Assembly: GCF_000069785.1 (NCBI RefSeq)
Contig: NC_010528.1
Span: 2,728,001 to 2,792,000 of the forward strand
DNA: 64,000 bases
Direction of reading: 5' to 3'
From: Cupriavidus taiwanensis LMG 19424
GTDB taxonomy: Bacteria > Pseudomonadota > Gammaproteobacteria > Burkholderiales > Burkholderiaceae
In this document: in pieces, positions 19,954 to 30,575 of the stretch
Position numbering within the stretch: the first letter of the stretch is position 1
How the letters are laid out: each line of letters begins with the position of its first letter
Position numbers and translations under genes: made by a program
Notes under the pieces: generated by a model
What the model was told of the DNA's origin: nothing
The model's database searches: none
The model's input: only the letters and a program-made list of their open reading frames with translations

Positions 19954-21089
19954 CGGTCACTCCTAATCATTCGATTCCTGAAATTTGGAAAGTCCAGCGT
20001 CACTGTGGTCCCGGCACCGGGGGCGGAGGCGATCCGGATGCCGCCGCCGAAAGACTGCATGACGCGGTTGCAGAAAATCATGCCGAGGCCACTGCCGCCA
20101 GCGCTGGCGTGGGTAGTGACCGGATCGACCAGCAGCCGCCCCATCACCTCTGGCGGGATGCCGGGGCCGTTGTCGCAGATGCGGATTTCCTGGTTGGGCT
20201 GGGTTGTCACCACGAAGCGCAGGGACGGCTGGTCCACGCCCGCGAGCGCGCGCAGCGCGTTGCTCATCACCGACGACAGGACCAGCGCGACGCAGTTGGG
20301 CAGCGTCTGCACGGGGAAATCGCCCTGCATGTCGACGTCGACCCACTGGCGCTGCCCGCCGGTGAACGGATACGTATCCAGCAGCGACGCCACCAGCGCG
20401 CCCGCACTGACCTCGGTGCCGGCGTCGGCCGCCGGCGTCTTGCTGGCTCCCGCGCTGTTGCGCACCGACTCCAGGAACGACGACAGCACCGCCAGGCAAT
20501 ACTGCGCGTTGTCGTGCATGGCGCCCGCAGCCTGCCCGATCTCGCCTTGCCGCTGCTCGCTGTAGTCGGCCTGGACGCGGCTTTCGATGCCGCGCGCGAA
20601 GTTGGCAATGGCGGCCAGCGGCGTGTTCAGTTCATGCGCCAGGAAGGCCAGGGTTTCGTCGATCGCCATCAGGCGATGCTGGCGCAACGCGCGCTCCAGG
20701 TGGCGCTCGCCGGCCAGGTGCAGCACCTGGCGCACGTCGCCGACACTCAGGGGCTTTTCGAGGATGCGGAAGACTTCGCCGCTGTTGACCGTTTGCAACA
20801 GCATGTCCTTGTCGGCGTAGGCCGTCACCAGGATGCGCACGATCTGCGGATAGGCCTGGGCGACCTCGCGCAGCAGGTCGCCCCCGTCGCGGCCGGGCAT
20901 GCGGAAATCTGTGACCAGGATCGCGATCCGCCCGCCCTCGGCGCGCAGCGTCGCCATCGCCTCGTCGGCGCCGGCGGCAAGCAGGACCTCATACTCGCTG
21001 CCGACCGCGCGCGCAAAGTACTTGCGCGCCATGTCTTCGTCGTCGACATAGAGGACGACATTGGGCCGGGCTTGCTGGAGTTCGCTCAT
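19950..21089 (-). CDS. phcR: PhcR-type receiver-histidine kinase hybrid
   Basis: A 379-residue protein with a receiver first (VDDED at ~16-20, phospho-acceptor Asp 61 in TDFRMPGRDG, Lys in ILEKPL) and a histidine kinase core second. The H-box is FLAHELNTPLAAI with His ~152, and DNGPGIPPEV and GGSGLGM are the ATP-binding boxes. A response regulator whose output domain is itself a kinase is the known hallmark of PhcR. No membrane segment is seen. A GGAG precedes the start at 21089. It begins 5 bp after phcS and overlaps phcQ. Confidence 0.88.
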   Translation of the reverse strand: MSELQQARPNVVLYVDDEDMARKYFARAVGSEYEVLLAAGADEAMATLRAEGGRIAILVTDFRMPGRDGGDLLREVAQAYPQIVRILVTAYADKDMLLQTVNSGEVFRILEKPLSVGDVRQVLHLAGERHLERALRQHRLMAIDETLAFLAHELNTPLAAIANFARGIESRVQADYSEQRQGEIGQAAGAMHDNAQYCLAVLSSFLESVRNSAGASKTPAADAGTEVSAGALVASLLDTYPFTGGQRQWVDVDMQGDFPVQTLPNCVALVLSSVMSNALRALAGVDQPSLRFVVTTQPNQEIRICDNGPGIPPEVMGRLLVDPVTTHASAGGSGLGMIFCNRVMQSFGGGIRIASAPGAGTTVTLDFPNFRNRMIRSDR

Positions 21090-21094
21090 GCGAC

Positions 21095-22426
21095 TTACTC
21101 CGCGCGAGGCAGGTCGAAGCTGAACGCAGCCCACTGGCCGAGCTCGCTTTCGGCAAACAGCTGGCCGCCGTGGCGCTCGATCACGGCATAGCTGATCGAC
21201 AGCCCCAGGCCCAGGCCCTGCCCGACTTCACGGGTGGTGAAGAAGGGCTCGAACACCCGCGCTAGGTGTTCCGGCGCGATGCCGGGGCCGTTGTCGCGCA
21301 CGGTCACGTGCAACCGGCCTTCGGCCCAGCGCACCGTGGTATGGATCGCGGGGGCGGTGGTGCCGGCCTTGCGCATGGCCAGAGCCGCGTTGGAAAACAG
21401 GTTGATCAGCACGCCGATGATGGCGGCTTCGTCGCCCAGCACCAGCGTATCCGCAGGTAACTCGCGCGTAACCTTGACGCCGCGCAACTCATGCGCGGTC
21501 AGGCGGATCGAGGAATCCAGCGCCTTTTCGAACATGAACGGCGTGCCCTCCACCTCCGCGCCCGGCTTGCGATAGGCAAAGGTCTTCAGGTCGGAGACGA
21601 TATGCTGGATGCGCTGCATCCCCTGCTTGGCATCCACCAGGCATTCAGTCAGCGATTCGCTTTCCTTGGCCTGGGGTTCTTCCATCGCCACCTCGATCGC
21701 CATCAGGCAGAAGTTCACCGGATTGTTGACCTCATGCAACAAGCCCGCGGCCAACGTACCGATCGCCGCCATTTTTTCCTGCTGCAGCATCTGGCCCTTG
21801 ATGTCGACCAGCTTGCGGTTGATGGCTTCGAGCTCGGCGTTCTTCTCGGCCACCTCCGCCTTCAGGCGGAACAGCATAAAGCGCGCGCGCTCGTTGAAAT
21901 AGGTGTAGACCGCGCTGGCGGCGGCGGCAAACAACAGGAACAGCGAATTGACGATAAAGGTGCCGAGCGGCTCGATGCCGCCGGGGTGAAACAGGCAGGC
22001 GAGCACATACAGCAGGTAGGAAAGCACGCCGAACACCAGGTTCTGCCACAGCCCGAACGGCAGCGCGATGCCTGATGCGAAGATGGCCAGGTTCAGCCCG
22101 ACGTAGTACGGCGAATGCACCCCTTCGGTCTGCGAGATCATCCAGGCGATCATGATCTGCGGCAACAGCAGCCAGGTCAGCGTCAGCCAGGGCGCGAAGC
22201 GGCGGCCGGCGGCACTGTACAGGACCACCACGACCCCGGCGATCAGCATCGACACCACCACGCGTGCCACCGCAAAGGGAAACTGCTGCTGCGGATACTG
22301 TCCGTAGTCGAGCCCGACGCCGAGCAGGACCAGCACGATCGCGGTATAGGCGCCGCCGCGGCTGAAGGCCAGACGGAAGTCGACCAGTTCGGACTGGTAG
22401 CCGGCGTAGAGTTGGTTGGTGCTCAT
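21095..22426 (-). CDS. phcS: PhcS-type membrane sensor histidine kinase
   Basis: A 443-residue kinase. Residues ~25-175 hold about six hydrophobic helices and no large periplasmic domain, suiting a sensor of a lipophilic ester. The kinase core has the H-box LAAGLLHEVNNPVNF (His ~231), an N-box INLFSNAALAM, DNGPGIAPEH, FEPFFTT and GLGLGLS. The start at 22426 begins the conserved-looking region; the long in-frame extension overlapping phcB is rejected. In R. solanacearum PhcS senses 3-OH fatty acid methyl esters and phosphorylates PhcR/PhcQ. Confidence 0.87.
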   Translation of the reverse strand: MSTNQLYAGYQSELVDFRLAFSRGGAYTAIVLVLLGVGLDYGQYPQQQFPFAVARVVVSMLIAGVVVVLYSAAGRRFAPWLTLTWLLLPQIMIAWMISQTEGVHSPYYVGLNLAIFASGIALPFGLWQNLVFGVLSYLLYVLACLFHPGGIEPLGTFIVNSLFLLFAAAASAVYTYFNERARFMLFRLKAEVAEKNAELEAINRKLVDIKGQMLQQEKMAAIGTLAAGLLHEVNNPVNFCLMAIEVAMEEPQAKESESLTECLVDAKQGMQRIQHIVSDLKTFAYRKPGAEVEGTPFMFEKALDSSIRLTAHELRGVKVTRELPADTLVLGDEAAIIGVLINLFSNAALAMRKAGTTAPAIHTTVRWAEGRLHVTVRDNGPGIAPEHLARVFEPFFTTREVGQGLGLGLSISYAVIERHGGQLFAESELGQWAAFSFDLPRAE

Positions 22427-22448
22427 GGCGTGACCCGCGAGGACAGCC

Positions 22449-23840
22449 TCAGTCAATGGTGGCCTCCGCGAATACGTTGACCCCGGTGCTGTCGACGTAG
22501 ACGCGGTGCGAATGCGAGTGTTCGGGCAGCAGTTGCGCCATGCCCGCATCGTCGCGATAGATCAGGTACCACTCGAGGAGGTGCTCCATGCCGAATTTCT
22601 CCGGATTGTCGGCATGGACGTTGGTCACCAGGATCTGGCCGCCGGGGCGCGAGCGCGAGGCGAAGTACGACAGCAGCCGGGCGCAGACCTTGTCCGAAAG
22701 GTAGTCGAACAGGCCGGCGCAATAGACCGCGTCGAACTCGCGCGCGGCGGCATCGTCCGGGGAGATGCGCCGCTTGAGCAGTTCGTGCACCGACTGGTGC
22801 ACCATCTCGACGGCAAACTTGTTGCCGACGCTGCTGGCCGAGCGCTCGATCGACTTGTGCGTGTATTCCAGCGTCTCTTCGCTGAAATCGACCAGCTGGA
22901 ACGACAACAGCTCCGGGTTCGGGTATTCGCGCACGAAGCGCTGGATTTCAAAGGCCGGGCCGCAACCGACATTGAGCACGCGGAACGGCCGGCCGGCGGC
23001 GCGCGCGCGTTCGGCCTGGCGCGTGAGGAAATCGATCAGCAGGTCGATGCGGTTGCGGTGCGCGGTCGCCACCGCCGCCTTCAGGAAGGCGGTATTGACG
23101 ATCTGGAAGTAGGTAGTCGGGCCTTGCTGCGGATCGCCCAGGATCTGGTTCACCATTTCATAGTCGCCGGCATAGCCGAGCGGCTTGGTGAAAGTGCGGT
23201 AGACGAACGGCGCGCGCAGCAGCAAGGGATGCAGCGCCGACTGCGCGTAGGTGCGGTGCACCGGGGCGATTTCGGCGTCCACGCGCTGGGCCTCGCCCTC
23301 GAGCCAGTCCAGGTAGGTCTTGGTCTTGGCCATGATCGGCGTGGCCAGCTCGTAGAAGACGTCCTGGCGCAGCTTGCCTTCGGTCTTGGGCAGCGACTCG
23401 GTCAGGTCGACCTGCTCGACCCAGCGCGACACTTCGGACAGGAAGGCGCGCATCTCGTTGACCACGATCTGGTAGTCGCGCCGGATGTTGAAACGCGTGT
23501 CCCAATCCTGCACGAACAGCTCGGCTTCGCGCGCGACCGACTTGGGCTCGTTGTTGAGATCGGACAGCTCGCGCCACTCGTCGATCAGCGTCAGCGACAC
23601 CACCGCGGTCAGACCGGTGTTCACCAGGCTCATCACCACGGCCTTGCCGAGATAGGCATTCTTGGCGCCCATGCGGACGCTGAGCTCGCTCAGCACCTCG
23701 CTGACCTGCACGATCGAATACGGGTTGTAGATTTCCATCACCAGAGATTTCCTCTGGAGATTGATGATCGTGCCCCGCACCTGCTCGCCCTGCGAGTTGC
23801 GGAAACTAACTACCGGATCGATTTGCGTTTTGGAGTACAC
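22449..23840 (-). CDS. phcB: PhcB-type SAM-dependent methyltransferase (signal synthase)
   Basis: A 463-residue protein. The C-terminal half is a class I SAM methyltransferase with motif I RVLNVGCGPAFEIQ at ~287-300 and later LVDFSEETLEYTH and AGLFDYLSDKVC. The N-terminal ~100 residues begin with a short beta-rich stretch resembling a PilZ-like fold, and the middle is helical. Family knowledge: R. solanacearum PhcB methylates a 3-hydroxy fatty acid to give the diffusible signal. The start used is a GTG at 23840 with no clear ribosome site, so the N-terminus is uncertain. It is the first gene of phcBSRQ. Confidence 0.88.
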   Translation of the reverse strand: MYSKTQIDPVVSFRNSQGEQVRGTIINLQRKSLVMEIYNPYSIVQVSEVLSELSVRMGAKNAYLGKAVVMSLVNTGLTAVVSLTLIDEWRELSDLNNEPKSVAREAELFVQDWDTRFNIRRDYQIVVNEMRAFLSEVSRWVEQVDLTESLPKTEGKLRQDVFYELATPIMAKTKTYLDWLEGEAQRVDAEIAPVHRTYAQSALHPLLLRAPFVYRTFTKPLGYAGDYEMVNQILGDPQQGPTTYFQIVNTAFLKAAVATAHRNRIDLLIDFLTRQAERARAAGRPFRVLNVGCGPAFEIQRFVREYPNPELLSFQLVDFSEETLEYTHKSIERSASSVGNKFAVEMVHQSVHELLKRRISPDDAAAREFDAVYCAGLFDYLSDKVCARLLSYFASRSRPGGQILVTNVHADNPEKFGMEHLLEWYLIYRDDAGMAQLLPEHSHSHRVYVDSTGVNVFAEATID

Positions 23841-24140
23841 GGTATAGCGCCAGGGAAAACCGGGAAACGCTGCGGGCCATACAGCCAGGGCAGAACGGCC
23901 GGGTACAGCATGAGGGCGAGGGGGTCGCGGGAGTGGCTACCGGTATCGGGACATGCAGCGAATGCTCATAGTGATGCGCTCTGGCCGGTTGCGGGCATGG
24001 CTGCCCCCGCCTTGGCAGGAGTCGCAACACCCCGGATCATGGTGAATTGCCGCGGGTCATTGTACTGTGCCCGTCGCAACTCGCACAACAAAGTGCCGTG
24101 GCAGCCCCCCCGCATGGGGTAAGGGGTAAGGCAAACAAAA
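23841..24140. other. Upstream region of phcB, no gene seen
   Basis: About 300 bases between phcB and the terminator of the YceI gene. On the minus strand TTGTGC and TACAAT (plus 24059-24064), spaced 18 bp, could be a phcB promoter and would give a leader of about 210 bases. No convincing coding sequence or strong repeat is visible. Confidence 0.4.
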
Positions 24141-24162
24141 AAGGCCGGCATGGGCCGGCCTT
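24141..24162 (-). terminator. Terminator of the distal yceI-like gene
   Basis: The stem AAGGCCGGC with its complement GCCGGCCTT is followed on the minus strand by a T-run of six. Confidence 0.9.
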
Positions 24163-24196
24163 GACAGCAGTTTGCCCGCCGCAGCGGGCCGCGCGC

Positions 24197-24787
24197 TCAG
24201 TCGGCGCGCACGCCTTCCACCTGGATGGCAAGCTTCACTTCGGGCTTGAAGCCCATCTTGACGCCATAGTCCAGGCCGAAATCGGCGCGGTTGAACTGGC
24301 CCACGGCATCGGCGCCGCAGGCTTCGCGCTTGAGCATCGGGTGCTGGATGCACTTGAAGTCGCGGATTTCCAGCTTGACCGGCTTGGACACGCCGCGCAG
24401 CGTCAGCACGCCGTCGACCTCGGTCGGCACGTCGCCCTTGAACTTGGAGAACTTGCCCTTGTAGGTGGCCTCGGGGAAGGCTTCGACATCGAACATGTCC
24501 GGGCCCTTGGCGTGCTGGTTCAGCTTGGCATTGCCGAAATCGATCGAAGCCGGGTCGATCTTGACCTCGACCGAGCCCGCCTTGGCGGCACGGTCCAGCG
24601 TCACCACGCCGCTGGACTTGTCGAACTTGCCGCGCCAGGTCGACAGGCCGCCCAGGTGGTCGGCTTCGAAGCTGGGGTAGGTATGGGTCGGATCAAGGTT
24701 GTACGTCACGGTGTTGGCCGAAGCCACGCCAAAGGCGGCGGTTGCGGAAACGGCCGCGACGGCGGCAACGAGGGAACGCAGTTTCAT
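24197..24787 (-). CDS. Periplasmic YceI-family protein (A)
   Basis: A 196-residue YceI-like lipocalin-fold protein that binds polyisoprenoid-type lipids in the periplasm. A signal peptide of ~24 residues ends at VASA-N. The mature start [22 protein letters not shown] is the typical YceI opening, and the following [13 protein letters not shown] and [14 protein letters not shown] are typical strands. It may be co-transcribed with the second YceI gene 76 bp upstream and the cytochrome b561 gene before that, an association often seen and thought to relate to quinone or redox processes. Confidence 0.92.
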   Translation of the reverse strand: MKLRSLVAAVAAVSATAAFGVASANTVTYNLDPTHTYPSFEADHLGGLSTWRGKFDKSSGVVTLDRAAKAGSVEVKIDPASIDFGNAKLNQHAKGPDMFDVEAFPEATYKGKFSKFKGDVPTEVDGVLTLRGVSKPVKLEIRDFKCIQHPMLKREACGADAVGQFNRADFGLDYGVKMGFKPEVKLAIQVEGVRAD

Positions 24788-24863
24788 GGTGTCTCCCGAC
24801 AAATCAGGGTTGGGATGGAGCGGTTCAGGTAAGTCCTGGGGGTACGTCAGCGGAATGCCGGCC

Positions 24864-25445
24864 TTACTTCCTGGCCAGCACGATACGGAATTTGATCTGG
24901 ACGTCGTCGGCGACCACGGAGGTGTCCTTCCATTCGCCGTCGCCGATATTGAACGCGGTGCGCTTGATCGGCAGCGCGCCCTCGAACACCTGCGCGCCGC
25001 CCTCCTGGCGGTAGGTGGCGGGCACCACCACGTCCACGGTCTTGCCCTTGATGGTCAGCTTGCCCGCGACGTCGTACTTGCCCGGCGTGCCGTTCTTGAT
25101 GCTGGTCGACTGGAACACCGCCTTGGGATACCTGGCGGCGTCGAACCAGTCCTTGCCCTTCACTTCCTTGGTGGTCTCCGCATCGCCGATCTCGAAGCTG
25201 GCCACGTCGATCTCGATCTTGGCCGTCGATGTCGCCAGCTTGGCGGGGTCGAAGCTGACGTTGGCGTCGAACTTCTTGAACTTGCCTTCCATCGGCACGC
25301 CGATCTGGCGCGCCACCGCGGTCACCGAGCTCTTGGCGGCGTCGACCTGGGCCCAGGCCAGGTTGGCGGCGATGCCGGTGGCTGCCAGCACGGCGGCCAG
25401 GGTGGCGCGAAGCGTGGCCGAGCCGCGGCGGGAATTGCGTTTCAT
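24864..25445 (-). CDS. Periplasmic YceI-family protein (B)
   Basis: A 193-residue YceI-family protein with a ~32-residue signal peptide ending at AWA-Q. The mature protein starts [23 protein letters not shown], the variant YceI form with an altered first motif, and continues with [25 protein letters not shown] precedes the start at 25445. It lies between cytochrome b561 and the other YceI gene, all in one direction. Sequence divergence from copy A suggests an old duplication rather than recent copying. Confidence 0.92.
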   Translation of the reverse strand: MKRNSRRGSATLRATLAAVLAATGIAANLAWAQVDAAKSSVTAVARQIGVPMEGKFKKFDANVSFDPAKLATSTAKIEIDVASFEIGDAETTKEVKGKDWFDAARYPKAVFQSTSIKNGTPGKYDVAGKLTIKGKTVDVVVPATYRQEGGAQVFEGALPIKRTAFNIGDGEWKDTSVVADDVQIKFRIVLARK

Positions 25446-25509
25446 CGGGAAAACTCCTGTCAGGGACGGCGCATGCGCGCCGCGGAACGAAAATGTTGGC
25501 GCGCCCGGC

Positions 25510-26064
25510 TCAGCGCAGGAATGGCAGCATCCGGCCCAGCGTGCCGTCACGGTCGACGAACTGGTGTTTCACCGCCGCCGCCGCATGGACAACGACCACG
25601 GCAGCCATCAGGTAGTTCAGCCAGATATGGGCGAACTTGAGCACTTCCTTCAGTTCATCGCTTTTCTCGATCAGCGCCGGCATCTTCCACAGGCCCAGGT
25701 AGACCACCGGCACGCCCGCGGCCGAGCTGTACAGGTAGCCGCTGATCGGCACGATCACGATCAGCAGGTACAGCAGGTGGTGGGCCCCCGCCGCCGCCCT
25801 CGCCTGCCACGCCGGGGTGCCGGGCGCGACCGCCGGCGCGGCGTGGGTGGCGCGCCACAGCACGCGCAGCACGGCGATGGCGAAGATCGTCACGCCCAGC
25901 CACTTGTGCCAGGAGTACAGCTTGAGCTTGGTCGGCGTCAGCCCCGGGATGCCGGTCATGTACAGGCCCAGCCCGAACGCGGCGAATATGGCCAGCGCCA
26001 CCAGCCAGTGCAGGGCGATCGCGGTGGCACCGTAGCCGACGGGAGCGGGGGCGGTAGAACGCAT
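25510..26064 (-). CDS. Cytochrome b561 family protein
   Basis: A 184-residue four-helix membrane di-haem cytochrome. Candidate haem ligands are His in AIALHWLVAL, YSWHKWLG, GAHHLLYLL and LKFAHIWLNY. Such proteins pass electrons between quinol and periplasmic acceptors or superoxide. It heads a likely three-gene unit with two YceI genes; this pairing is common in proteobacteria. Confidence 0.93.
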   Translation of the reverse strand: MRSTAPAPVGYGATAIALHWLVALAIFAAFGLGLYMTGIPGLTPTKLKLYSWHKWLGVTIFAIAVLRVLWRATHAAPAVAPGTPAWQARAAAGAHHLLYLLIVIVPISGYLYSSAAGVPVVYLGLWKMPALIEKSDELKEVLKFAHIWLNYLMAAVVVVHAAAAVKHQFVDRDGTLGRMLPFLR

Positions 26065-26285
26065 CGGATTCCTCTAGCCCGGAGCGCGGGCGTTTCACAA
26101 TTTTGGGGAAGGCAACGGCGCGATCCAACCGCCGTGCGCTTACGATTCTCGCATTATTGCGGCGGGATGTGCGCGCATGCAGGACAGTCCTTCATTAAGT
26201 TATTCAAATGCTTTGAAGCGACATTCCGGCGCAGGCGTCACAGCGGGATGGCTACTGCCCCGGAGAGGCTGCCCAACAAGCAAAA

Positions 26286-26307
26286 AAGCCATCCCTCGGG
26301 ATGGCTT
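26286..26307 (-). terminator. Terminator of purB
   Basis: The stem AAGCCATCCC-TC-GGGATGGCTT is followed on the minus strand by a T-run of six, about 40 bases after the purB stop. Confidence 0.92.
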
Positions 26308-26346
26308 TCCGTGAGGGCCGCCCGTTCAGGGCGGCGACAAGTGGCG

Positions 26347-28080
<1,734 letters not shown>

Positions 28081-28084
<4 letters not shown>

Positions 28085-28695
28085 AGCTGTATGCATCCCG
28101 GACCAGTCCGTACGCGCGCAAGGTGCGCGTGGTGATGGCGGAGAAGAAGATCGAATGCCAGCTGATCGAAGAGGACGTCTGGTCGCCTGACACCCGGATC
28201 GGCCAGTACAACCCGCTGGGCAAGGTGCCCTGCCTGGTGATGGAAGACGGCGGCGCGATCTTCGATTCGCGCGTGATCGTCGAATATGTCGACACGCTCA
28301 CGCCGGTCAGCCGGCTGATCCCGCAAGGCGGGCGCGAGCGCCTGGAAGTGCGCTGCTGGGAGGCGCTGGCCGACGGCCTGCTCGACGCCGCGCTGCTGGT
28401 GCGCCTGGAAGCGACCCAGCGCGAGCCGCACGAGCGCAGCGAGCGCTGGGTGCAGCGCCAGCGCGGCAAGATCGACGCGGCACTGGTGGCCATGGCGCAC
28501 GGCCTGGCCGACCGCCCCTTCTGCACCGGCATCCACTACTCACTGGCCGACGTGGCGGTGGGCTGCGCGCTGTCCTACCTGGACTTCCGCTTCCCGGAGA
28601 TCGCCTGGCGCGAGCGCCATCCGAACCTGGCGGCGCTGGAAGAAAAGCTGTCGAAGCGGCAGTCGTTCATCGATACCGAGCCGCCACGCGGCTGA
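28081..28695 (+). CDS. Glutathione S-transferase family protein
   Basis: A 204-residue GST. The N-terminal thioredoxin-like domain starts MKLYASRTSPYARKVRVVM, with Ser/Tyr near residues 9-11 at the usual active-site position, and has NPLGKVPCLVMEDGGAIFDSRVIVEYVD, including the cis-Pro of the glutathione site. The C-terminal helical domain carries SLADVAVGCALSYLDFRFP, the N-capping box region. AGGGGAG precedes the ATG. The leader is unusual (long inverted repeat and overlapping small ORF). Substrate is unknown. Confidence 0.93.
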
Positions 28696-28714
28696 AAGCC
28701 TGCCCCGTCATAAA

Positions 28715-28741
28715 AAAACACCCGCTCGCGCGGGTGTTTTT
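28715..28741. terminator. Bidirectional terminator between the GST gene and mnmA
   Basis: The stem AAAACACCCGC-TCG-CGCGGGTGTTTT has A/T runs on both sides and serves two converging genes. Confidence 0.93.
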
Positions 28742-28756
28742 CCGACCGCAGCGCGG

Positions 28757-29842
28757 CTACTGGATGATGCCGCCGCCCAGGCAGATATCCCCGTCATACA
28801 GCACCGCCGACTGGCCGGGAGTGACCGCCCATTGCGGCTCGGCAAACCCCAGCGAAAGCGCATCGGCGTCGACCGCCTGCACCGTGCAGGCGGCATCGCT
28901 CTGCCGATAGCGGGTCTTGGCGGCCATCGCCGCGCCCGCAGCAGGCGGCTCGCCCGCCACCCAGGACAGGTCCGATGCGTTCAGCACCGGCGTCAGCAGC
29001 CACGGATGGTCGTGGCCCTGCACCACGTAAAGCGTATTGTTCGCCATGTCCTTGCGCGCGACATACCAGGCGTCGCCATTGCCGTCGCGGCTGCCGCCCA
29101 GGCCGATGCCCTTGCGCTGCCCCAGCGTATAGAACGCCAGGCCGATATGCTCGCCGACCACCTTGCCCTCGGGCGTCTTCATCGGCCCCGGTTTGGTGGG
29201 CAGGTAGCGGTTCAGGAAATCACGGAACGGACGCTCGCCGATAAAGCAGATGCCGGTCGAGTCCTTCTTCTTCGCGTTGGGCAGGCCGATCTCGGCGGCG
29301 ATCTCGCGCACGCGGGTTTTCGGGATCTCGCCCAGCGGGAACAGCGTGCGCGACAGCTGCGCCTGGTTCAGCCGGTGCAGGAAGTAGCTCTGGTCCTTGG
29401 TATGGTCCAGCGCCTTGAGCAGCTCGAAGCGGCCGGCCGCGTTCTGGCGCACGCGCGCATAGTGGCCGGTGGCGATGGTCTCGGCGCCGAGCGACATGGC
29501 ATGGTCCAGGAAGGCCTTGAACTTGATCTCGGCATTGCACAGCACATCCGGGTTGGGCGTGCGGCCGGCCGAGTATTCGCGCAGGAAGTCGGCAAAGACG
29601 CGGTCCTTGTATTCGGCGGCGAAGTTGACCGCCTCCACGTCGACGCCGATCAGGTCGGCCACCGAGACCACGTCGAGCCAGTCCTGGCGCGTGGAGCAGT
29701 ACTCGCTGTCGTCATCGTCTTCCCAGTTCTTCATGAACAGGCCGATGACCTCGTAGCCCTGCTGCTTGAGCAGCCACGCGGTGACCGACGAATCGACCCC
29801 GCCGGACATCCCCACCACGACACGCTTTGCGGCACCGCTCAC
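28757..29842 (-). CDS. mnmA: tRNA-specific 2-thiouridylase MnmA
   Basis: A 361-residue enzyme that thiolates U34 of Glu, Gln and Lys tRNAs. The PP-loop GMSGGVDSS is at ~11-19. The catalytic cysteines lie in [12 protein letters not shown] (~102) and [13 protein letters not shown] (~199). The start is a GTG at 29842 that overlaps the Nudix gene stop (GTGA); a longer ORF is open upstream but runs through that gene. The pair is therefore translationally coupled, which is common for mnmA with a Nudix gene in beta-proteobacteria. Confidence 0.96.
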   Translation of the reverse strand: MSGAAKRVVVGMSGGVDSSVTAWLLKQQGYEVIGLFMKNWEDDDDSEYCSTRQDWLDVVSVADLIGVDVEAVNFAAEYKDRVFADFLREYSAGRTPNPDVLCNAEIKFKAFLDHAMSLGAETIATGHYARVRQNAAGRFELLKALDHTKDQSYFLHRLNQAQLSRTLFPLGEIPKTRVREIAAEIGLPNAKKKDSTGICFIGERPFRDFLNRYLPTKPGPMKTPEGKVVGEHIGLAFYTLGQRKGIGLGGSRDGNGDAWYVARKDMANNTLYVVQGHDHPWLLTPVLNASDLSWVAGEPPAAGAAMAAKTRYRQSDAACTVQAVDADALSLGFAEPQWAVTPGQSAVLYDGDICLGGGIIQ

Positions 29843-30330
29843 GACTGCGCCCCCGATTGCAGCACCGAGGGGTGCGTGTACAGCGCGTCCAGCGCAAAGC
29901 GCTTGCCGGCCAGGTAGTCGTCCACGCACGCCATCACCAGCGGCGAGCGATGCCGCTCCGGGCACGCGCGCAGTTCATCGGCACCCATCCAGACCGTACG
30001 CACGATGCCGGTGTCGAGCTGGCGGCCGGCGTCGAGCGAGCCGAGGTCGCCGGTAAAGGCAAAGCGCACGTAGGTCACGTCGCCCCCGGTGCGCGACGAC
30101 AGCGAACGGCCCATGTAGCAGCCCAGCAGCGCGCGCGGCTCGAAAGTGTGGGCGGTTTCTTCCAGGGTTTCACGGATCACGGCGCGGATCAGGCTTTCGC
30201 CCGGATCCAGGTGGCCCGCGGGCTGGTTCAGGCGCAGCCCGTCGGCGGTCTCTTCTTCCACCAGCAGGAACCGGCCACCGCGCTCGATCACGGCGGCAAC
30301 GGTCACGCTGGCATTCCAGTCACTTGACAT
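29839..30330 (-). CDS. Nudix hydrolase
   Basis: A 163-residue Nudix pyrophosphohydrolase. The Nudix box reads [20 protein letters not shown], with the Gly usually found after EE replaced by Ala. Substrate specificity cannot be read from the box; homologues next to mnmA are sometimes annotated as phosphatase NudJ-like, acting on HMP-PP or nucleotides. I use the ATG at 30330, not the TTG nine bases upstream. The 3' end overlaps mnmA by four bases. Confidence 0.93.
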   Translation of the reverse strand: MSSDWNASVTVAAVIERGGRFLLVEEETADGLRLNQPAGHLDPGESLIRAVIRETLEETAHTFEPRALLGCYMGRSLSSRTGGDVTYVRFAFTGDLGSLDAGRQLDTGIVRTVWMGADELRACPERHRSPLVMACVDDYLAGKRFALDALYTHPSVLQSGAQS

Positions 30331-30575
30331 GATGCTCAATTTTTAGGCAATCCCGCATTTTACCGGTTGCGGGCCCATCGTGCAGCGCGGCGGAGGGTGC
30401 AGGCGCCCCGTTCCGGGCCTGGCAAAAGCCGACCAGCCGGTCACCATTGCAAGTCAGATTCCTGTAAGCTGCGGAAAAATTGTGCGCTGCGGCTTAAGCC
30501 AGGTCCGGCAGCGCGCACGGGCCAGACGTCGGTCCGTCCAACCAGACAAGACGCCAGCTAAAGGAGAAATTGACG

